A DNA stretch of 64,000 bases from Cryptomeria japonica. Its lineage: Eukaryota > Streptophyta > Pinopsida > Cupressales > Cupressaceae. Below are positions 21,343-34,700 of this stretch, one piece after another; position 1 is the first letter of the stretch; every line of letters begins with the position of its first letter. The notes below the pieces were generated by a model, which worked only from the letters and a program-made list of their open reading frames with translations, searched no databases and had not been told where the DNA came from. Where the stretch lies: contig NC_081413.1 of the NCBI RefSeq assembly GCF_030272615.1, positions 102,694,239 to 102,758,238 on the forward strand, given 5' to 3'. A program made the position numbers and the translations under genes.

Positions 21343-24250
21343 GTTTGATAGAAACATGTTTAGTTTTAGAATGTAGTACTAGATTCTTAGATATATCAAT
21401 TGCTGCAGTGTTATCACAATAGATAGTTATAGGTTCCTTGCATTTTACCTTTATGTCCTTCAACATTTGCTTAAGCCATAATACCTGTGTACAGTTAGTT
21501 GCTGTTGCAACATATTCTGATTCTACTATTGATAAAGATGTGCAACTTTGTTTCTTACTCAACCAAGAAATTAATCTACTTCCAAGAAAAAATGCTCCAC
21601 CGATGGTGCTTTTTCTATCATCCACATCTCTTGCCCAATTTGCATCTGTGTATGCACATAATTCAAAGTTTTCATCTCTAGGATACCATAAGCCAAGATT
21701 TGTAGTGCCTTGTAAGTACCAGAAAATCCTTTTTACTGCCGATTCATGATTTTCTCTAGGATTGCTCTGAAATCTTGAAACAATACATATTGCATTCATA
21801 ATATCAGGTCTTATTTGTGTTAAATACAGTAAACCTCCTATCATAGATTTGTACCTAGTTGGATTAACAAGTGTAGATTCATCCCTTAGTGATAATTTAT
21901 CATTTGTAATCATAGGTGTGCTTACCAGTTTAGAGTTTTCCATCCCAAATTTCTTTAGTAACTCCTTCAAGTACTTAGATTGACTCAAGAATATACCTTT
22001 ATTAGTCTGTGAAATCTACAATCCTAAAAAGAATTTTATCTCTCCAATCATACACATTTCAAATTCTTGTTGCATTTCAATAGAAAAGTCTTTACATAAT
22101 CCATCTTCTCCTCCAAAGATTATATCATCAACAAAAAATTCTATAACCAAGATGTCATCATTAGTCACTTTATAGTATAAATTGCTATCAGCATTACCTT
22201 TAGAAAAACCAATCTTCAAAAGATATTTATCCAATCTAGCATACCAAGCTCTTGGAGCTTGCTTCAACCCATACAAAGCTTTCCTTAACCAACAAACCAT
22301 ATCTTTGTTATCTGTCAAAGAAAATCCATCAAGTTGCTCAATGTAAACTTCTTCTTCAAGATCTCCATTCAAAAATGCACATTTAATATCCATTTGATAT
22401 ACTTTGTAGTTCTTGTGTGCTGCAAAAGCCAAGAATAATTTGACTGCCTCAATTCTAGCTACCAGTGCAAAGCTTTCATTATAATCAATTCCTTCTTTCT
22501 GAGAATATCCCTTACACACTAGTCTTGCTTTATTTCTGATTACCTTACCATATTCATTAAGTTTGTTTCTAAATACCCATTTTGTTCCAATTACATTCTT
22601 GTCTTTAGGCCGAGGAACTAATGTCCATGTGTTATTCTTTTCAATTTGTTCTAATTCTTCTTCCATAACTTTAATCCAGTGTTTATCTTCACATGCCTCA
22701 TTAATTGATAATGGTTCAATTTGAGAAATAAGACATACCTCTTCATTTTCTAGTCTTCCTCTTGTCATAACTCCTTGATACTTGTTCCCAATTATCTATT
22801 TTTCAGAGTGGTTCAATCTTACATACTGGCGTGTCTTTATTTGTTGTTGTTCCTCAGTTACAGTGGAATTTTCAAATGATACCGGTGTAACTGGATCTTC
22901 ATTATGTACCAGTGTGTTCAATGTAGGTTCATTTGTCAGTATCTCTGTTGCCGGTTCAGAGTCTATATACCTTGAAGTTCCTCTAAACTGTTCATCAATT
23001 TTCACATTTGTACTCTCAACAATTTTCTGCAATCTCTTGTTAAAACATCTATATGCCTTGCTCTTAGATGAATAACCAAGAAATATTCCTTCATCACTTC
23101 TAGGATAAAATTTCCCAATATACTCATCTCTTCTAATATAGAATTTACTTCCAAATATTCTGAAACATTTAAGAGTGGGAGTAATACCAAACCATAGTTC
23201 ATGAGGGGTCTTACCAGTTTCACCTTTGATGTGAACTTTGTTGAATGTGTAGACTGTTGTGCTTACTTCCTCTCTCCAATATACATGTGGTAGATTTGCT
23301 TCTGATAACATACTTCTAGCTGCATCCAAGATAGTTTTGTTTTTCCTTTCTACAACTCCATTCTACTGTGGTGTCTGGGGTGCTGATAACTATCTTCTGA
23401 TTCCATTTACTTCACAGAATGTATTAAATTCCTTAGATGTGAATTCACCTCCTTGATCTGATCTCAGACATTTGATTTTCTTACCGGTTTCATTCTCTAC
23501 CATCACCTTGAATAGTTTGAATTTCCCAAGTGCTTCTGATTTTTCTCTGAGAAAGTAACCCAACACATTCTAGAATAGTCATCAATGATTAGCATGAAAT
23601 ATCTATCACCTTGTAAGCTTTTAGTTCTAGTTGGACCACATAAATCAATATGAATTAAGTCAAGAGCATTATTGGATTTTTCTGGAATACTTTTAAAAGA
23701 TGCTCTAACTTGTTTTCCAAATTGACATTCCTTACATACCGGATTGTGAGGTTTAACAATCTTAGGTAAATCTCTAACTGATTTAGTTGTACTGATTTTC
23801 ACAATGCAATCAAAATTTACATGATAGAGTCTCTTATGCCATAGCAAACTTTCATCAATATGTGCAATTAAGCATGTCTTTTCATTGTTATTCAAATGAA
23901 AGATATTACCTCTAGTTTGATTACCGGTTGCAATTTCCAAACCAGTTCTGTTCATAATTTTGCATTTCCCATTCTTGAATTGTAACTGAAATCCTTTTTC
24001 AACTAATTGACCAACACTCAAAAGATTATGCTTTAAACCTTCAACATAGTAAACATTGTCGGTATTATGCTTACCATCAAGAGATATAGTACCTTTTCCT
24101 TTGATCAAACAAGCTTTATCATCTCCAAATCATACTAGACCTTCATAATATTCCTGAAAAGTCAAGAATTTACCTTTATCACCAATCATATGATGTGAAC
24201 ATCCTGAATCAATGATCCATTCATCCTTAACTTCAACTTTAGCTGCCAGG
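21182..24250 (-). pseudogene. Copia pol: protease, integrase, reverse transcriptase, RNase H
   Basis: Minus-strand order: protease motif DSGCSHH (about 24,190-24,215); GAG-pre-integrase zinc region (HKRLYH ... CKECQ, about 23,870-23,710); integrase core with IDLCGP, SDQGGEF and a PQ-stop-NGVVERKN segment carrying the catalytic Glu; reverse transcriptase with DIKCAFLNG and FVDDI (the YVDD box, with both Asp kept, about 22,125); RNase H with YTDANWA, SIVESEY and ADIFTKPLP. Stops: TGA 24,130-24,132, TAG 23,363-23,365, TAG 22,796-22,798 and TAG 22,016-22,018; also a TAA near 24,280. A one-base loss near 23,550 shifts the frame. Three of the TAGs sit at positions that are glutamine in the family. 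All domains are present, so inactivation is by point change and not by deletion. Confidence 0.88.
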
Positions 24251-25324
24251 GCCTGCTCTACTGGTTGAACAGTAGGTGTCGGTTGATCTTATGTTATAGC
24301 AACAAAAACCCATCCATTGTCTTTCGGATCCTCATCAGAATCATCAATGACTCCTTCATTAGCAAGATAACAAGACGTGTCTTTATTCTTCTTAAATCTA
24401 TCTCTGATATTTAGGGTTAGGCTTGTATGTTCTTCTAGCTTCTTCTCTCAATCTTGCATGTCTATCAGGGCATCTTGAAGCCATATGACCAATCTTATTA
24501 CAATTAAAACATTTAGAGGGTGCTTTACCTTCATACTTACTTCCAACTGGACCTTTAGGAATTTTCCCTGCAAATAGTGCTTCATGTTCTTCATTTTCTC
24601 TCTTGCTTTCTTCAAGTTCTCTTGCATAAAAGGCTTTCCAATCAGATTTGTCAAATGATGATGCAGATGATGTTGATGCTTTAAAAGATAAATCTATCTT
24701 TATAGTAGCAACAGGACCAAATTCCTCAATTTCAAAAGCTGAAAGTTTTCCAATCAATGTGTCCCTAGTTATTGATGTATTAGGCATTGTTCTTAACTCA
24801 TTTATAGCAGCAACTTTCATTTTGTATGCCGGTGGCAATCCTCTTAAAACTTTTGAAACAATTTCATCTTCACTTAAGGTTCCTCCACAACATTTAATAC
24901 CCAAAACAATTTCATTTACTCTTTCCATAAAAGCAGAAATCCTTTCATCTTCTTCCATTTTCAGATTTTCATACCTGACCCAGAAGCTTTCAAGTTTTAC
25001 AATTTTGACTATGGAATATCCTTCATTCAATGTTTCCAAATGGTCCCAAATAGCTTTAGCAGTAGATCTATCAGATAATCCCATGATTTGCTAATCTGAT
25101 AATGCGCTAAAAAGTGCTTCCCTTGCTTTGCAATCATTTTCCTCATCTTTAGCCAAGTTAGGTAGATTAGGTTGACTTTGAGTAGGAGTAGTATAGCCAT
25201 TCTTTGTAACATCCTAGATATCCTTTCCAATGCAATTCAGATGTGTCTCCATCCTAATCTTCCATATGCCATAGTTGGTTCCATCAAGTTTAGGACCGTC
25301 CTTCTTGAAATAGTTAGAAGACAT
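24251..25324 (-). pseudogene. Copia Gag (UBN2-type) with CCHC zinc knuckle
   Basis: The frame starts at ATG 25,324 (MSSNYFKKDGPKLDGTNY), 44 bases after the primer-binding site. It shows the conserved W of NYGIWKIRME, then the UBN2-like helical region (AKAIWDHLETL; GLPPAYK) and a canonical knuckle CFNCNKIGHMASRC at about 24,465-24,510. Gag would form the particle and bind the RNA. Stops: TAG near 25,216 where Trp is expected, TAG near 25,094 and TAG at 24,398-24,400, followed by a frame change. The 228-codon stretch 25,084-24,398 is open. Length is normal for plant Copia Gag. Confidence 0.85.
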
Positions 25325-25367
25325 TGGATCTCCTCAACCTGTTAAACTTCTGCAAAAAGAGGACTAA

Positions 25368-25380
25368 GCTCTGATACCAA
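25368..25380 (-). other. primer-binding site, initiator Met tRNA
   Basis: TTGGTATCAGAGC on the minus strand, one base after the LTR end. It matches the standard plant Copia initiator-methionine primer site. Confidence 0.9.
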
Positions 25381-25381
25381 T

Positions 25382-26435
25382 TGTTAGGTCGCAAAGACAA
25401 CTGAGAGGGGGGGGTGAATCAGTTGTCAAGTAAATTTAAACCAAAAACAACTTAACCAATCTTAATGCTTAATACCGGTAAACCAAACTTTATGTTGGTA
25501 AACAATTTATTAGTTAATTGCAGTACCGATAAAGATTAATGCATGAAACAGAAAGACAATAACATCCACAACACATAACACCAATATTTGTTCGTGGAAA
25601 CCCTGTAAGGGTAAAAACCACGGTGGGAAACCTTACCCACAATCAGATGATACTACTGCAGATAGTATGTGATACAAATGGGGTCTGCACATGCAGAAAG
25701 GCCATGCGCCTATAGCTCACTGCTCAAACACAAATAGGAGTCACACTGACTACAATTGGATGGTTAAATCCAATAATGATGTACTGCTCAAAATAGCATC
25801 TTCATATGCTGGATTCAATACCGGTTTAGTTCTAATATGTCTTCACAGAAACCTTCCTCCAACCTTCAAATGATGTTTGCATGTATAGCTCTGCTTATAT
25901 TCGCATATACCAAATTACAATCCTTCTCACATTTGCATATCGATCTTACAAATAAGATCTTACATATATACCATAATCTAAGACCAATTTTAGTAGGTCG
26001 ACTCTAAAAGATATTACAATAAAATCAATTTACAAATAAAACAATATCTGATGCATGATGTTGGCTCAATGCATTTACAATAACAACAAAATCATCTCCA
26101 TAACATGTCGTGCTAATCTGGAATAGATAAGCCTGCCGGTGCTTATCCTGGACCTATTTGCCGGTAACAACAAATATGCAAACTCGAATATACCAATCAA
26201 TAAATCTTCAAGACAAAGTGTCCAAATGATGTCTTCGACATAACCAAGTGTTTTCCATGTCATTCCAAGTGTCGGTGAACAATATATCCTACCGGTGTAC
26301 TAGATATCGGTGACTATGCATAAGTCACTTGCTTGCTGGTGAACATTGCCAATTCTCCAAGTGCCAGAGTTGATAAGTGTTAATAGGTGTTGACATCAAT
26401 GACAAAACCATATCAACATATCCAAAATACCAACA
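25382..26435 (-). repeat. Copia 5' LTR, 1,054 bp
   Basis: On the minus strand it starts TGTTGGTATTTTGG and ends CGACCTAACA. The CCCCCCCCTCTCAG run shortly before the end is a signature shared with the LTRs at 50,494 and 56,277 and with the worn LTR at 48,500. Several ACCGG motifs are scattered through it. Confidence 0.85.
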
Positions 26436-28597
26436 CCCTTAATGTTTGCACCCTTTTCTATGGGTGTCCTAAGTACATGATTTTAACACATGATATTGAA
26501 TAATTTGGCACTCACAAATTGACCTTAATTTATATTTTAATCTATTAGAATAAAAAAATAACCACCCAAACATTTTTCACCTCTCACTTTTTTACTTTTT
26601 ATCCTCTAGTCAAATTTAAAAATAATTTTTTTATCAAAGTTAGTTCTACAATATTGATTTGATCCTCATGTCCAAAATTTAAACTTCATCCTAAACTCAA
26701 GATAACTAAATTTCAACTATCCAAATTATGTACTAACATTAATTCAAAAAATTTCAAACTATGTGACTGGGTTGCATATATAAGGAAACCAACCTTAACT
26801 TGTAATATTTAATCTAAAACCTATCACTTAGCATCACTAAAAATCATCACATCCCTTCAAATCACCTATTAATATCATTATGCCTCCTAGAATCACTCTT
26901 TCCCAAGATATTATAGTATTAATAAAATTCAACATATTCTAATTGCATCATCTCTTTGTCACTAATATTTGAAAGTTTATTTTTATGCTAGGCCATTACA
27001 ACATCTTTTTGCATTTTTGTATCATGTTCCAAGTTATCCTCATCATTATAGTGTTATTTTAATTTAAACATTATCAAAAACCATTAAATTGGATCCAGGG
27101 GCTTGTCATAAAGAGAAGTTACCCGTTGAGAAAGCCTCTAAATATTTATGTCAAACACTACAATTATTTTATTGGAGGTTCTGTAGTGCCCCTCCCTGAG
27201 CCATCTTTCTCTTTTGAATAACAATATATCATATTGGTATGGCTTAGTCTACTTAATGATGATCTGATGGTATCTTATGATGTACTAACCCTATTTCATG
27301 ATTATATTGGATATGATATTGATTATGATAGTGCTTGCTTGATTGTGAGTGTCTTCTATTGTATTCGTGATAGAGATGATGTCATATCACTCATTGTGAG
27401 CATGACATGATGTTGTGATTCTCTTCACTTGCCTGATCATTTATGATATATGTTATTATATATGTTATCGTACATGTATTGGTGGTGACAGGTTTGCAGG
27501 TACCAAACATCGATTCCACCTGGCTTCACAGGTTTGAGCGTGTCTTATCCCAATGCCAAGTTGATCGGAGATGACATGAAAACCCATTCTATACTCTAGG
27601 TTTAAGTTGATTACCCTTGTCAGTTTAGAGTCTTGGTGTGAGTTGTTATTTAGCGTCAAGTGGTTTCTTGAGTTATCCTATGTTGGATTGCTTTGTAGTG
27701 TTATGATTATTGAATAATTAAATTATTAATTAATTGATTGATTTATATAGTTTAATAATGTTAAATTGAATTAATAGATTTACATAGTTTATAATAATAA
27801 ATTAAATAAATAGTTGACATTAATATTTAATATTAATAAGAGATTAATATTGGGATTTATATTTAACAAGTGTTTTTATATCGTTGATTATTTATTTATT
27901 GATTTAATGACTATTGTATATTTATTATTTATTAATTTGGGTTTTTATTTATACATCCTTGGTTATTTTATTAATGGGTTTTTATATTTAATTGTGCCCA
28001 TGGTTTAATCTACCATTGGTTGTTTATATTATTATTCATCTTTTTACCCTTTTGGGTTAATTAATATATTTTCTTTATCTACCCTATTATTCTATTGGCT
28101 ATATTATTGGGTAAGTTATTAAATAATATTTTATTAAATTCTTACCTTGATATTTGGAAAGGGTTGGTAAGAAATATATTTTATTCTATTATTTTGATTG
28201 GCCGACATTATTTCATGGGTTTGGCTTTAATATTCTATATAATATATTTTCCTGAGCTTTGTCGAGTTGCTGGCTTTTTGGAGAATTTTCTATACGGTTG
28301 AAGGTTTGAAAGCTTGATTTGATTTGGCTGGATTTTGGTTTGATTGCGCTTCTCCAGATTCATTTTCTATAACTTCAATTTTTCCAAGTTGGAGGTCTAT
28401 TTCCTTCTATAGTTTTTAATTTAAAAGATTGTTTTCTTCGTGTTTGCGAAAATATATTTTATATATTTTTCATTTTTATGGGAAGCTGGGTTGATTTTTT
28501 TGTGTTTGTCATGAATTTTATTTCTATTTTTTAGACTTTCAAGGCATATGCGCTAAGCAAACAAATGCACTATTCTGTTTAACAAACATGTGTCAGA
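26436..28597. other. AT-rich DNA; possible LTR relic from about 27,181
   Basis: From about 27,181 the sequence starts TGTAGTGCCCCTCCC, like the left end of some plant LTRs, and becomes strongly AT-rich after 27,700. No partner LTR, primer site or coding frame was found, so this is only a suggestion. 26,436-27,180 holds nothing identifiable. Confidence 0.3.
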
Positions 28598-28793
28598 AAT
28601 TAACAAATGCTCTAAAAGAATTAACAAATGCTCTGAAAGAATTAACAGATGCTCTAAGAGAATAAACAGATGCTCTAAAAGAATTAACAGATGCTCTAAA
28701 GAATTAATAGATGCTCTAAAAGAATTAACATATGCTCTGAAAGAATTAATAGATGCTCTAAAAGTATTAACAAATTCTCTAAAAGATGGACAT
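28598..28793. repeat. 21-bp minisatellite, about 9 units
   Basis: The unit AATTAACAGATGCTCTAAAAG recurs with few changes; one unit has lost bases near 28,700. Because 21 is a multiple of three, the array happens to read as a seven-residue repeat in one frame, but start, stop and context do not support a gene. Confidence 0.85.
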
Positions 28794-28917
28794 GACTTTG
28801 GTTGGTGTTAATACCTTCACTGGTGGCGCTTTCTACTAACTCTGTCTCGAGAGTGGGCCTGATTATTCCCTGTGGTGCTGAACCGTTGATGGGTGCTACG
28901 TAGTGTGGACCAGTTGG

Positions 28918-29050
28918 AGTAATAAGGAGATCATGGAGTGATAAGGTGAGTATGGAGTGATAAGGAGAGGTGTAAGGATAATGGAGTGATAAGGAGCTTG
29001 GAGAGATAAGGTGAGTTTGGAGCGATAAGGAGAGATGAATGGAGAGACAA
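28918..29050. repeat. purine-rich imperfect repeat (GGAGTGATAAGG)
   Basis: About six imperfect copies of TGGAGTGATAAGGTGAG occur at irregular 15-25 base spacing, almost pure purine on the plus strand. Confidence 0.65.
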
Positions 29051-29059
29051 GGTGAGATA

Positions 29060-29178
29060 ATTGCAATATTCAGAGGTATTAATACCTCATCATAATGTAC
29101 TTGGGGATGAGGTCCCCCGGTTTGTGGCTTCATCTGGCGATTGGACCAGGCTAAAAATCCGTCATTGATAAAAAAAAA
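29060..29178 (+). mobile_element. possible non-LTR element 3' end with poly-A
   Basis: A GC-richer block (GGGATGAGGTCCCCCGG, then GGCGATTGGACCAGG) ends in TCCGTCATTGAT and an A run at 29,169-29,177. This looks like the 3' end of a LINE or SINE. The 5' limit is unknown, and the two arrays just upstream may be part of it. Confidence 0.35.
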
Positions 29179-30764
29179 AGGCAATATAAAATTATATTTT
29201 CTTAATTTCCTATACACTAAAAGCCTCTAATATGTTAAATGGTGGTAATAGAGATCATAAATATTTACAAAATATTCTTTAATAAAATCTCACCAAGAAT
29301 CATAATTCAAATGAAACCTAAGCATTACTTTTCCCATTAATGGGATTTGTGGCTCTTTGAATATGAATTTTGTTATATTATCTCCCTTCCAAGAGTTATT
29401 TTGAAACTAAATTTGGATAATGCCTTTAGAAGAAACCTTGTCTTAACTAGAAGAATTTGATGTATTAGGTTCATTATCAATTTGAGTCTATCAGAGAAGT
29501 GGGAACTTCTCACCTAATAACAAAATGAAAATGTCAACCTCATAAAAGTTTTCAAGCTATCTAATTTCATTAATATCTCCAATCTTATTATAAAAGGTGG
29601 CTCACATATCATTACAAATTATATGAAGAAAGGTTTGACTCTAAGAACTAGAAACTAGATTACCTCCTAGAGAACACCAAAAGACTAGATTATATTTCAT
29701 TTTATGTTTACTATTTATAATCCATTTGTCCCATGGAATTTCCTACAAATGTTAGGGTGAACTTAAACTTCTTGTTAATTACAATTATTGTCATAAATGA
29801 ATTAGTAGAGCTTGAAGTTATGTATAAAAAGACAAACTTAACCTTAAATTTCTTTAGGTCTCAATCTCCTTAAATTTCTTGACCTTTTTCCTACACCACA
29901 TTTTTCCTTCCTCACTTTCAAAGTGTGTCTAAATACCCAGTTTTTAGGTTAGTGTGGTTTATGAAGGGATACATGATCTATGTTTTTTTACAATTGTCTT
30001 TTAAAGAAGACAATATGTAGGCGGATAGTATAATTGAACAATTGATGTTCCCTTTAATTGACCCTTCTCTCATAAGAATTCAATTGAAGTGTTGAGAAAG
30101 GAATGAATAAACTCATATATGGAAAACACCTTCAATACTAATGTCATTGTTAAAATTCATAATGAATAAATTGAATAAATCATCATGTGAGGAAGATAAT
30201 ATGGTAAGTGGATATTGTAAATGGAAGGATGATGTCTCTTTTAATGGACCTTATAAGAATACAAATGAAGGGTAAGAAGATAAACAAATAAACATAAATT
30301 ATTATTATTTGAACAAATTTACAATTAACAAAATTTTAGCTTTCAAACCTTCTCGAAATATAAACTAGTATTTAATTAGATGTACCTTTCACATTTAAAT
30401 ATAAAAGTCAGTATTACTCATTAATTATATGGATAGAAAAATTAAAAATACCAAACAAAAACTCTTTAAGTGAAAAAAATAAACGAAAAACATAAAAAAA
30501 AACAGTAATTTTGTTTTTCAGGCGAAATAAATATAAATATAGACAAACAATAAAAACTTTAAAATTCTATAGAAATTTCACAAGTAAAAATGTTAATCAT
30601 TTTAAAAATAATTCAGAATAATGCTTAAGTGTCTCTCTGTTATGAAGTTTTTTAAAAAGGAAGAAAATCATGACAAGTATATCTTATTTCTCTACCATTT
30701 TTAAGAACGTTAGATTTTTATCATTCAAACACAATGGATAAGAGTATTTTAGGAGTGTCTTATT
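29179..30764. other. AT-rich DNA without identifiable gene
   Basis: No long frame or repeat. It is the insertion target of the Gypsy element that starts at 30,770. Confidence 0.4.
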
Positions 30765-30769
30765 CTAAT

Positions 30770-31742
30770 TGTCACAGACCTTATCAGTGAGATCCACGCG
30801 ACACTAGAATTGGGTGTCTCAGGTGTGCAAAGGCGTGCAGACAACCAACCCAGACTATGCCTTCTCGTACCTAATCGGATCAGAACTCAATGTCGCCTTA
30901 AAACAATGTTGCCAAGTTGCCAATGCGAAAACCAAATCAATACGGAATCAAAACAACTCGGATGCAATGCAAAACTCAAGATGCACAAGAACACACAAAG
31001 TTGGTCGGCGAATACAGATGCTTTTCAATTATGCAAAACCAACATTACAAAACCAAAGTCAAGCGTGCTGTGTTCAGAAACACAAGTTGCCTTAAGGTCT
31101 GAAGCTAACAAAATACTTAGCCAGACTTATTACAATGAATTCACTCAGAGCTCACAGCTCAGTCCCGAGTCCCACAATTAGACCTCCTCAGCTCGCCTTG
31201 CTGCCTTTCCCCTAACTGCACTCCGCTCTGAACTTTCGCTCTGATCTGATCTGCCTTCCACTGCATGATCAAATGACTAAGGCATCCCGCCTTATATAGC
31301 CAAGTTGCCTCGTGATGCATCGGATGGATGAACATTTTCCCCACCGTAGATCTTGTAATGGCTTGATCGCACGACACACAAAAATCATGCGAGATGATTC
31401 ATGTGCTCCAACAGTTGGCTCAACATGCTAAGCAAGTCGGCCCAACATAGGACTTGCATAAACATGCAATCCGCCCCATAACGTGTGCTAGAATAGGTCT
31501 GCACCCAATTGCAAACCCCTCAGTACACGATCCATGAAATCAGCCCATAAAATACATAACCGCTCAAGCTGCAAAGCACCTCGGTACTTGTCCCAACTCA
31601 AGTCGGCCCCAAATGCATAAGTGCTCCCATGTGGATCCACTTAGATCGAAAAACTGCCATTCGAACTCGGCTAAGTGTTCAGGTTAGTGAACACACAAAA
31701 AGACTTCATCCCAAAATGAATGCAAAGTCTGGGTTCGTTACA
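30770..31742 (-). repeat. chromovirus 3' LTR, 973 bp
   Basis: Minus-strand ends TGTAACGAACCC ... GGTCTGTGACA. The polypurine tract (AGTGGGGGAGGA, plus coordinates 31,743-31,754) lies directly upstream on the minus strand. Confidence 0.93.
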
Positions 31743-31748
31743 TCCTCC

Positions 31749-34700
31749 CCCACTCAACCTGGTGCAACGCCCTCGTTGTTGCAACTTCAGACCAAGAAGT
31801 CATAGAGGGAATGTGCTCCTGCACTTCAAGACTGCAGAGTCGAGTTCCTTTCGAAAAACTCCATGATATTTTCCTCATCATGCCAAAGAGTCTCGCCAGC
31901 TTGCCAAGAAGAAGACTCTCGTGGCTTGCCATAAAAAATGATAAGGAATTCTCTGTGCACTTTTTTGCCATAGCGCCAGATTCGCATAGCCAAGACTTGA
32001 CCCACTCGCTTCCCTGGGTGGTCGACCACATTCGTAGGCCCCCTCTGAGGAATGTTCCAAACCAAGTCTTCTTCATTTGCATTGTGCACTCTCAGTTGTG
32101 ACACATGAAAAATCGGGTGCATTCCCAGATGCTCCGATAGATCCAACTTATATGCTATAGGACCCAACTTCTTCACAATGCGGAACGACCCGTCCTATTT
32201 GCGAACAAGTGCAGTGCTCAATCCCCTTGGCACTTTAAACTAATAAGTATCCATGCGCAACAAGACTCTGTCCCCGACTTTAAATTCCACTTGTCTTCGC
32301 TTTCCGTCAACATTCTTCTTCATTCGCTCCGATGCCTTGGTGAGATGATAATGAGCCAGGTCAACTCACTCATTCCAAGTCTGCACCATGTTTGCCACAT
32401 CGACATCACCTCCATGATATCCACACATCATAGTATGTAGAGTAAGAGGTTGCTGCCCCATCATCAACTCAAACGGAGAACATTTCGAAGACTCGCTCTT
32501 CTGCAAATTATAACTGAACTGGGCTGCGTCAAGCAACTTCGGCCAATTGCCTTGACCAAAGTCCACAAAATGCCTCAAGTAGACTTCCAACACAACATTG
32601 ATCCTCTCAACTTTACCATCCGTTTATGGATGATAAGCATAACTCATCAAAAGTTTGGTGCCCACGAGCTTGAACAACTTAGACCAAAACTTCGACGTAA
32701 ACCTGGTGTCCCTATAAAAAATGATGCTCAATGGTATGCCCCAGTACTTGACCACATTCTTGAAAAAGTAGTCGGCCGCTAGCTTTGCTGGACATGGCCG
32801 CTGGCAAGCAACAAAAACAACATACTTGCTAAACCGATCCACAACAACCATGATGCTGGAGAAACCTTCCACATTCAAGAGCTGAGTGATGAAGTCCATA
32901 CTCACGCTCGTCCATGGCCGCACAGGTATTGGCAAAGGTTGGAGCGAACCTCCCGGTCACTCATGAACCGACTTATCCTATTGGCAAGTGAGGCAAGTCC
33001 TCTCATAGAGCTCGACATCGTCTTGCATCTTCATCCAGTAGAAGCCATGTTCCATAAGTGCCAACGTCCGCTTTTTCCCAGGGTGTCTTGCCCAGGTAGA
33101 ATCATGACACTCCTATAACAACTCTATGTGCAACTCCTTCCATTTCGGAATGTACAAATGATTCTCTGCATAGTAGAGCAATCCATCTTGCAAAGAAAAT
33201 CTTTGAGTCCACCCAACATGAACTTGAAGAACAATCTAATAAGCTTGAGAACCATTCTCAAGTCCTTCCTTAACTCGATCCGACACATCTTCAGCCACTG
33301 TGACTTGGTTGGCCCCACCTTCCAAATTATCCAGTGCGCCCAACTGTGCCTTCCGACTGAGAGCATCTGCAACCACATTGTGCGTTACTAGATTATACAC
33401 GAGCTCGAAATAGAACTCAGCAAGGAACTCCTGCCACCTTGCTTGCTTCGGTGTAAGTTTGGCCTGCGTTTTGAAGTAAGTTGAACTGATGCTATCAATG
33501 ATCTTCACTACAAAAGGCACTCCTAGAAGATAGTGCCACCAAACTCTAAGGTAGTGCACAAGGGCTGTCATTTCCTTCTCATGAGCCGAATATCTGCACT
33601 CTTTGTCATTGAGCTTTCTTGACTCGAATGATACTGGGTGCCCATGCCGCATCAGAACCCCTTTGATCGCATAATCCGAAGAATCCGTCTGAACCTCAAA
33701 TGGTTCATTATATCTTGGCAATGCAAGCACAGGTTCCACTATGGGCTTGCTCTTCAACTCCTCAAAAGCATGCTGCTGGCGCTCACCCCAGATCCACCTC
33801 TTTTCCTTCTTCAACAAGTCGGTCAAGGGCCCCGCGATCCTGGAGTAGCCCGCAACAAACTTCCGATAGTAGTTTGTCAGTCCCAAAAATTATTGCACCT
33901 CATGGACATTTTGTAGTGGCTCCCAATCCTGAATCGCTGCAAGCTTTTCTGGATCAGGTCGGATCTGACCATGTCCCACAATGTGCCCCAAGAACTGGAC
34001 CTCCTCTTGTGCAAAGTCACACTTCTCTCTTTTGGCAAAGAGGTTGTGTGTTCTCAGAAGGCTGAACACCTCCCTAAGGTGCTCCCTGTGTTCTGCAAGA
34101 GTACGACTATACACTAAGATGTCCAAATATACAACAACACATCTATCCAGCAAGGGTCTAAACACATCATTCATGAGGGTGCTGAAAGTAGCCAGTGCAT
34201 TGGTTAGGCCAAACGACATAACCAAAAATTCATAAGATCCATGCCTTGTCATAATAGTCATCTTCGCCTCGTCGCCCGGTGCAATGCGGATCTGGTAATA
34301 TCCTTGTCTGAGATTCAACTTGGTGAAGTACCTGGCCTCCACAAGTCGATCGAAGCTATCCGCAATCAAGGGAAGAGGGTACTTGTTCTTAATGGTTAGC
34401 TTGTTGAGCGCCCGGTAGTCCATGCACAAACGAAGTGATCCATCTTTCTTTCGCTGAAACAAGACTAGAGAAGAAAAGGGAGAGCGAGAAGGCCACAAGT
34501 ATCCTGCCTCCATGAGCTCTGCAAGTTGCTTCCTCAACTCGGCCATCTCAGGTCTAGAGAGGCGATAAGGAGCTCGAGCCAGAGGTCTTGCTCCTATCTC
34601 CAACTCAATCACGTGATCCACATGCATCTTTGGTGGCAACGCTACCGGTAACTTCTCTGACATAACATCCGTGAACTCCTTCAAGACATCCTCCACTGCA

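Larger units (their letters stand above)
20514..26435 (-). mobile_element. Ty1/Copia retrotransposon, decayed, 3' LTR truncated
   Basis: In minus-strand order: 5' LTR (26,435-25,382), primer-binding site, gag, protease, integrase, reverse transcriptase, RNase H (ending 21,182), a polypurine tract and a 34-bp stub of the 3' LTR. Integrase before reverse transcriptase defines Ty1/Copia. Because almost all of the 3' LTR is missing, neither LTR comparison nor a target duplication is possible. Several in-frame stops and at least two frameshifts make it non-autonomous now. Its AAAGGGGGAGA polypurine tract and multiple similar C-rich motifs between 20,550 and 20,840 resemble those of the element at 49,700. 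Confidence 0.9.

Noticed and set aside
28598-28793. CRISPR-like array
   Set aside because: Units are contiguous with no unique spacers, in a plant nuclear context.
28590-28811. ORF with a seven-residue repeat
   Set aside because: Product of the 21-bp minisatellite, frame changes midway where a unit loses bases.
30810-31181. ORF of 123 codons in the chromovirus LTR (and its match at 36,357-36,821)
   Set aside because: It lies inside an LTR, on the strand opposite to the element, and exists twice only because the LTR does; no protein-like conservation pattern.
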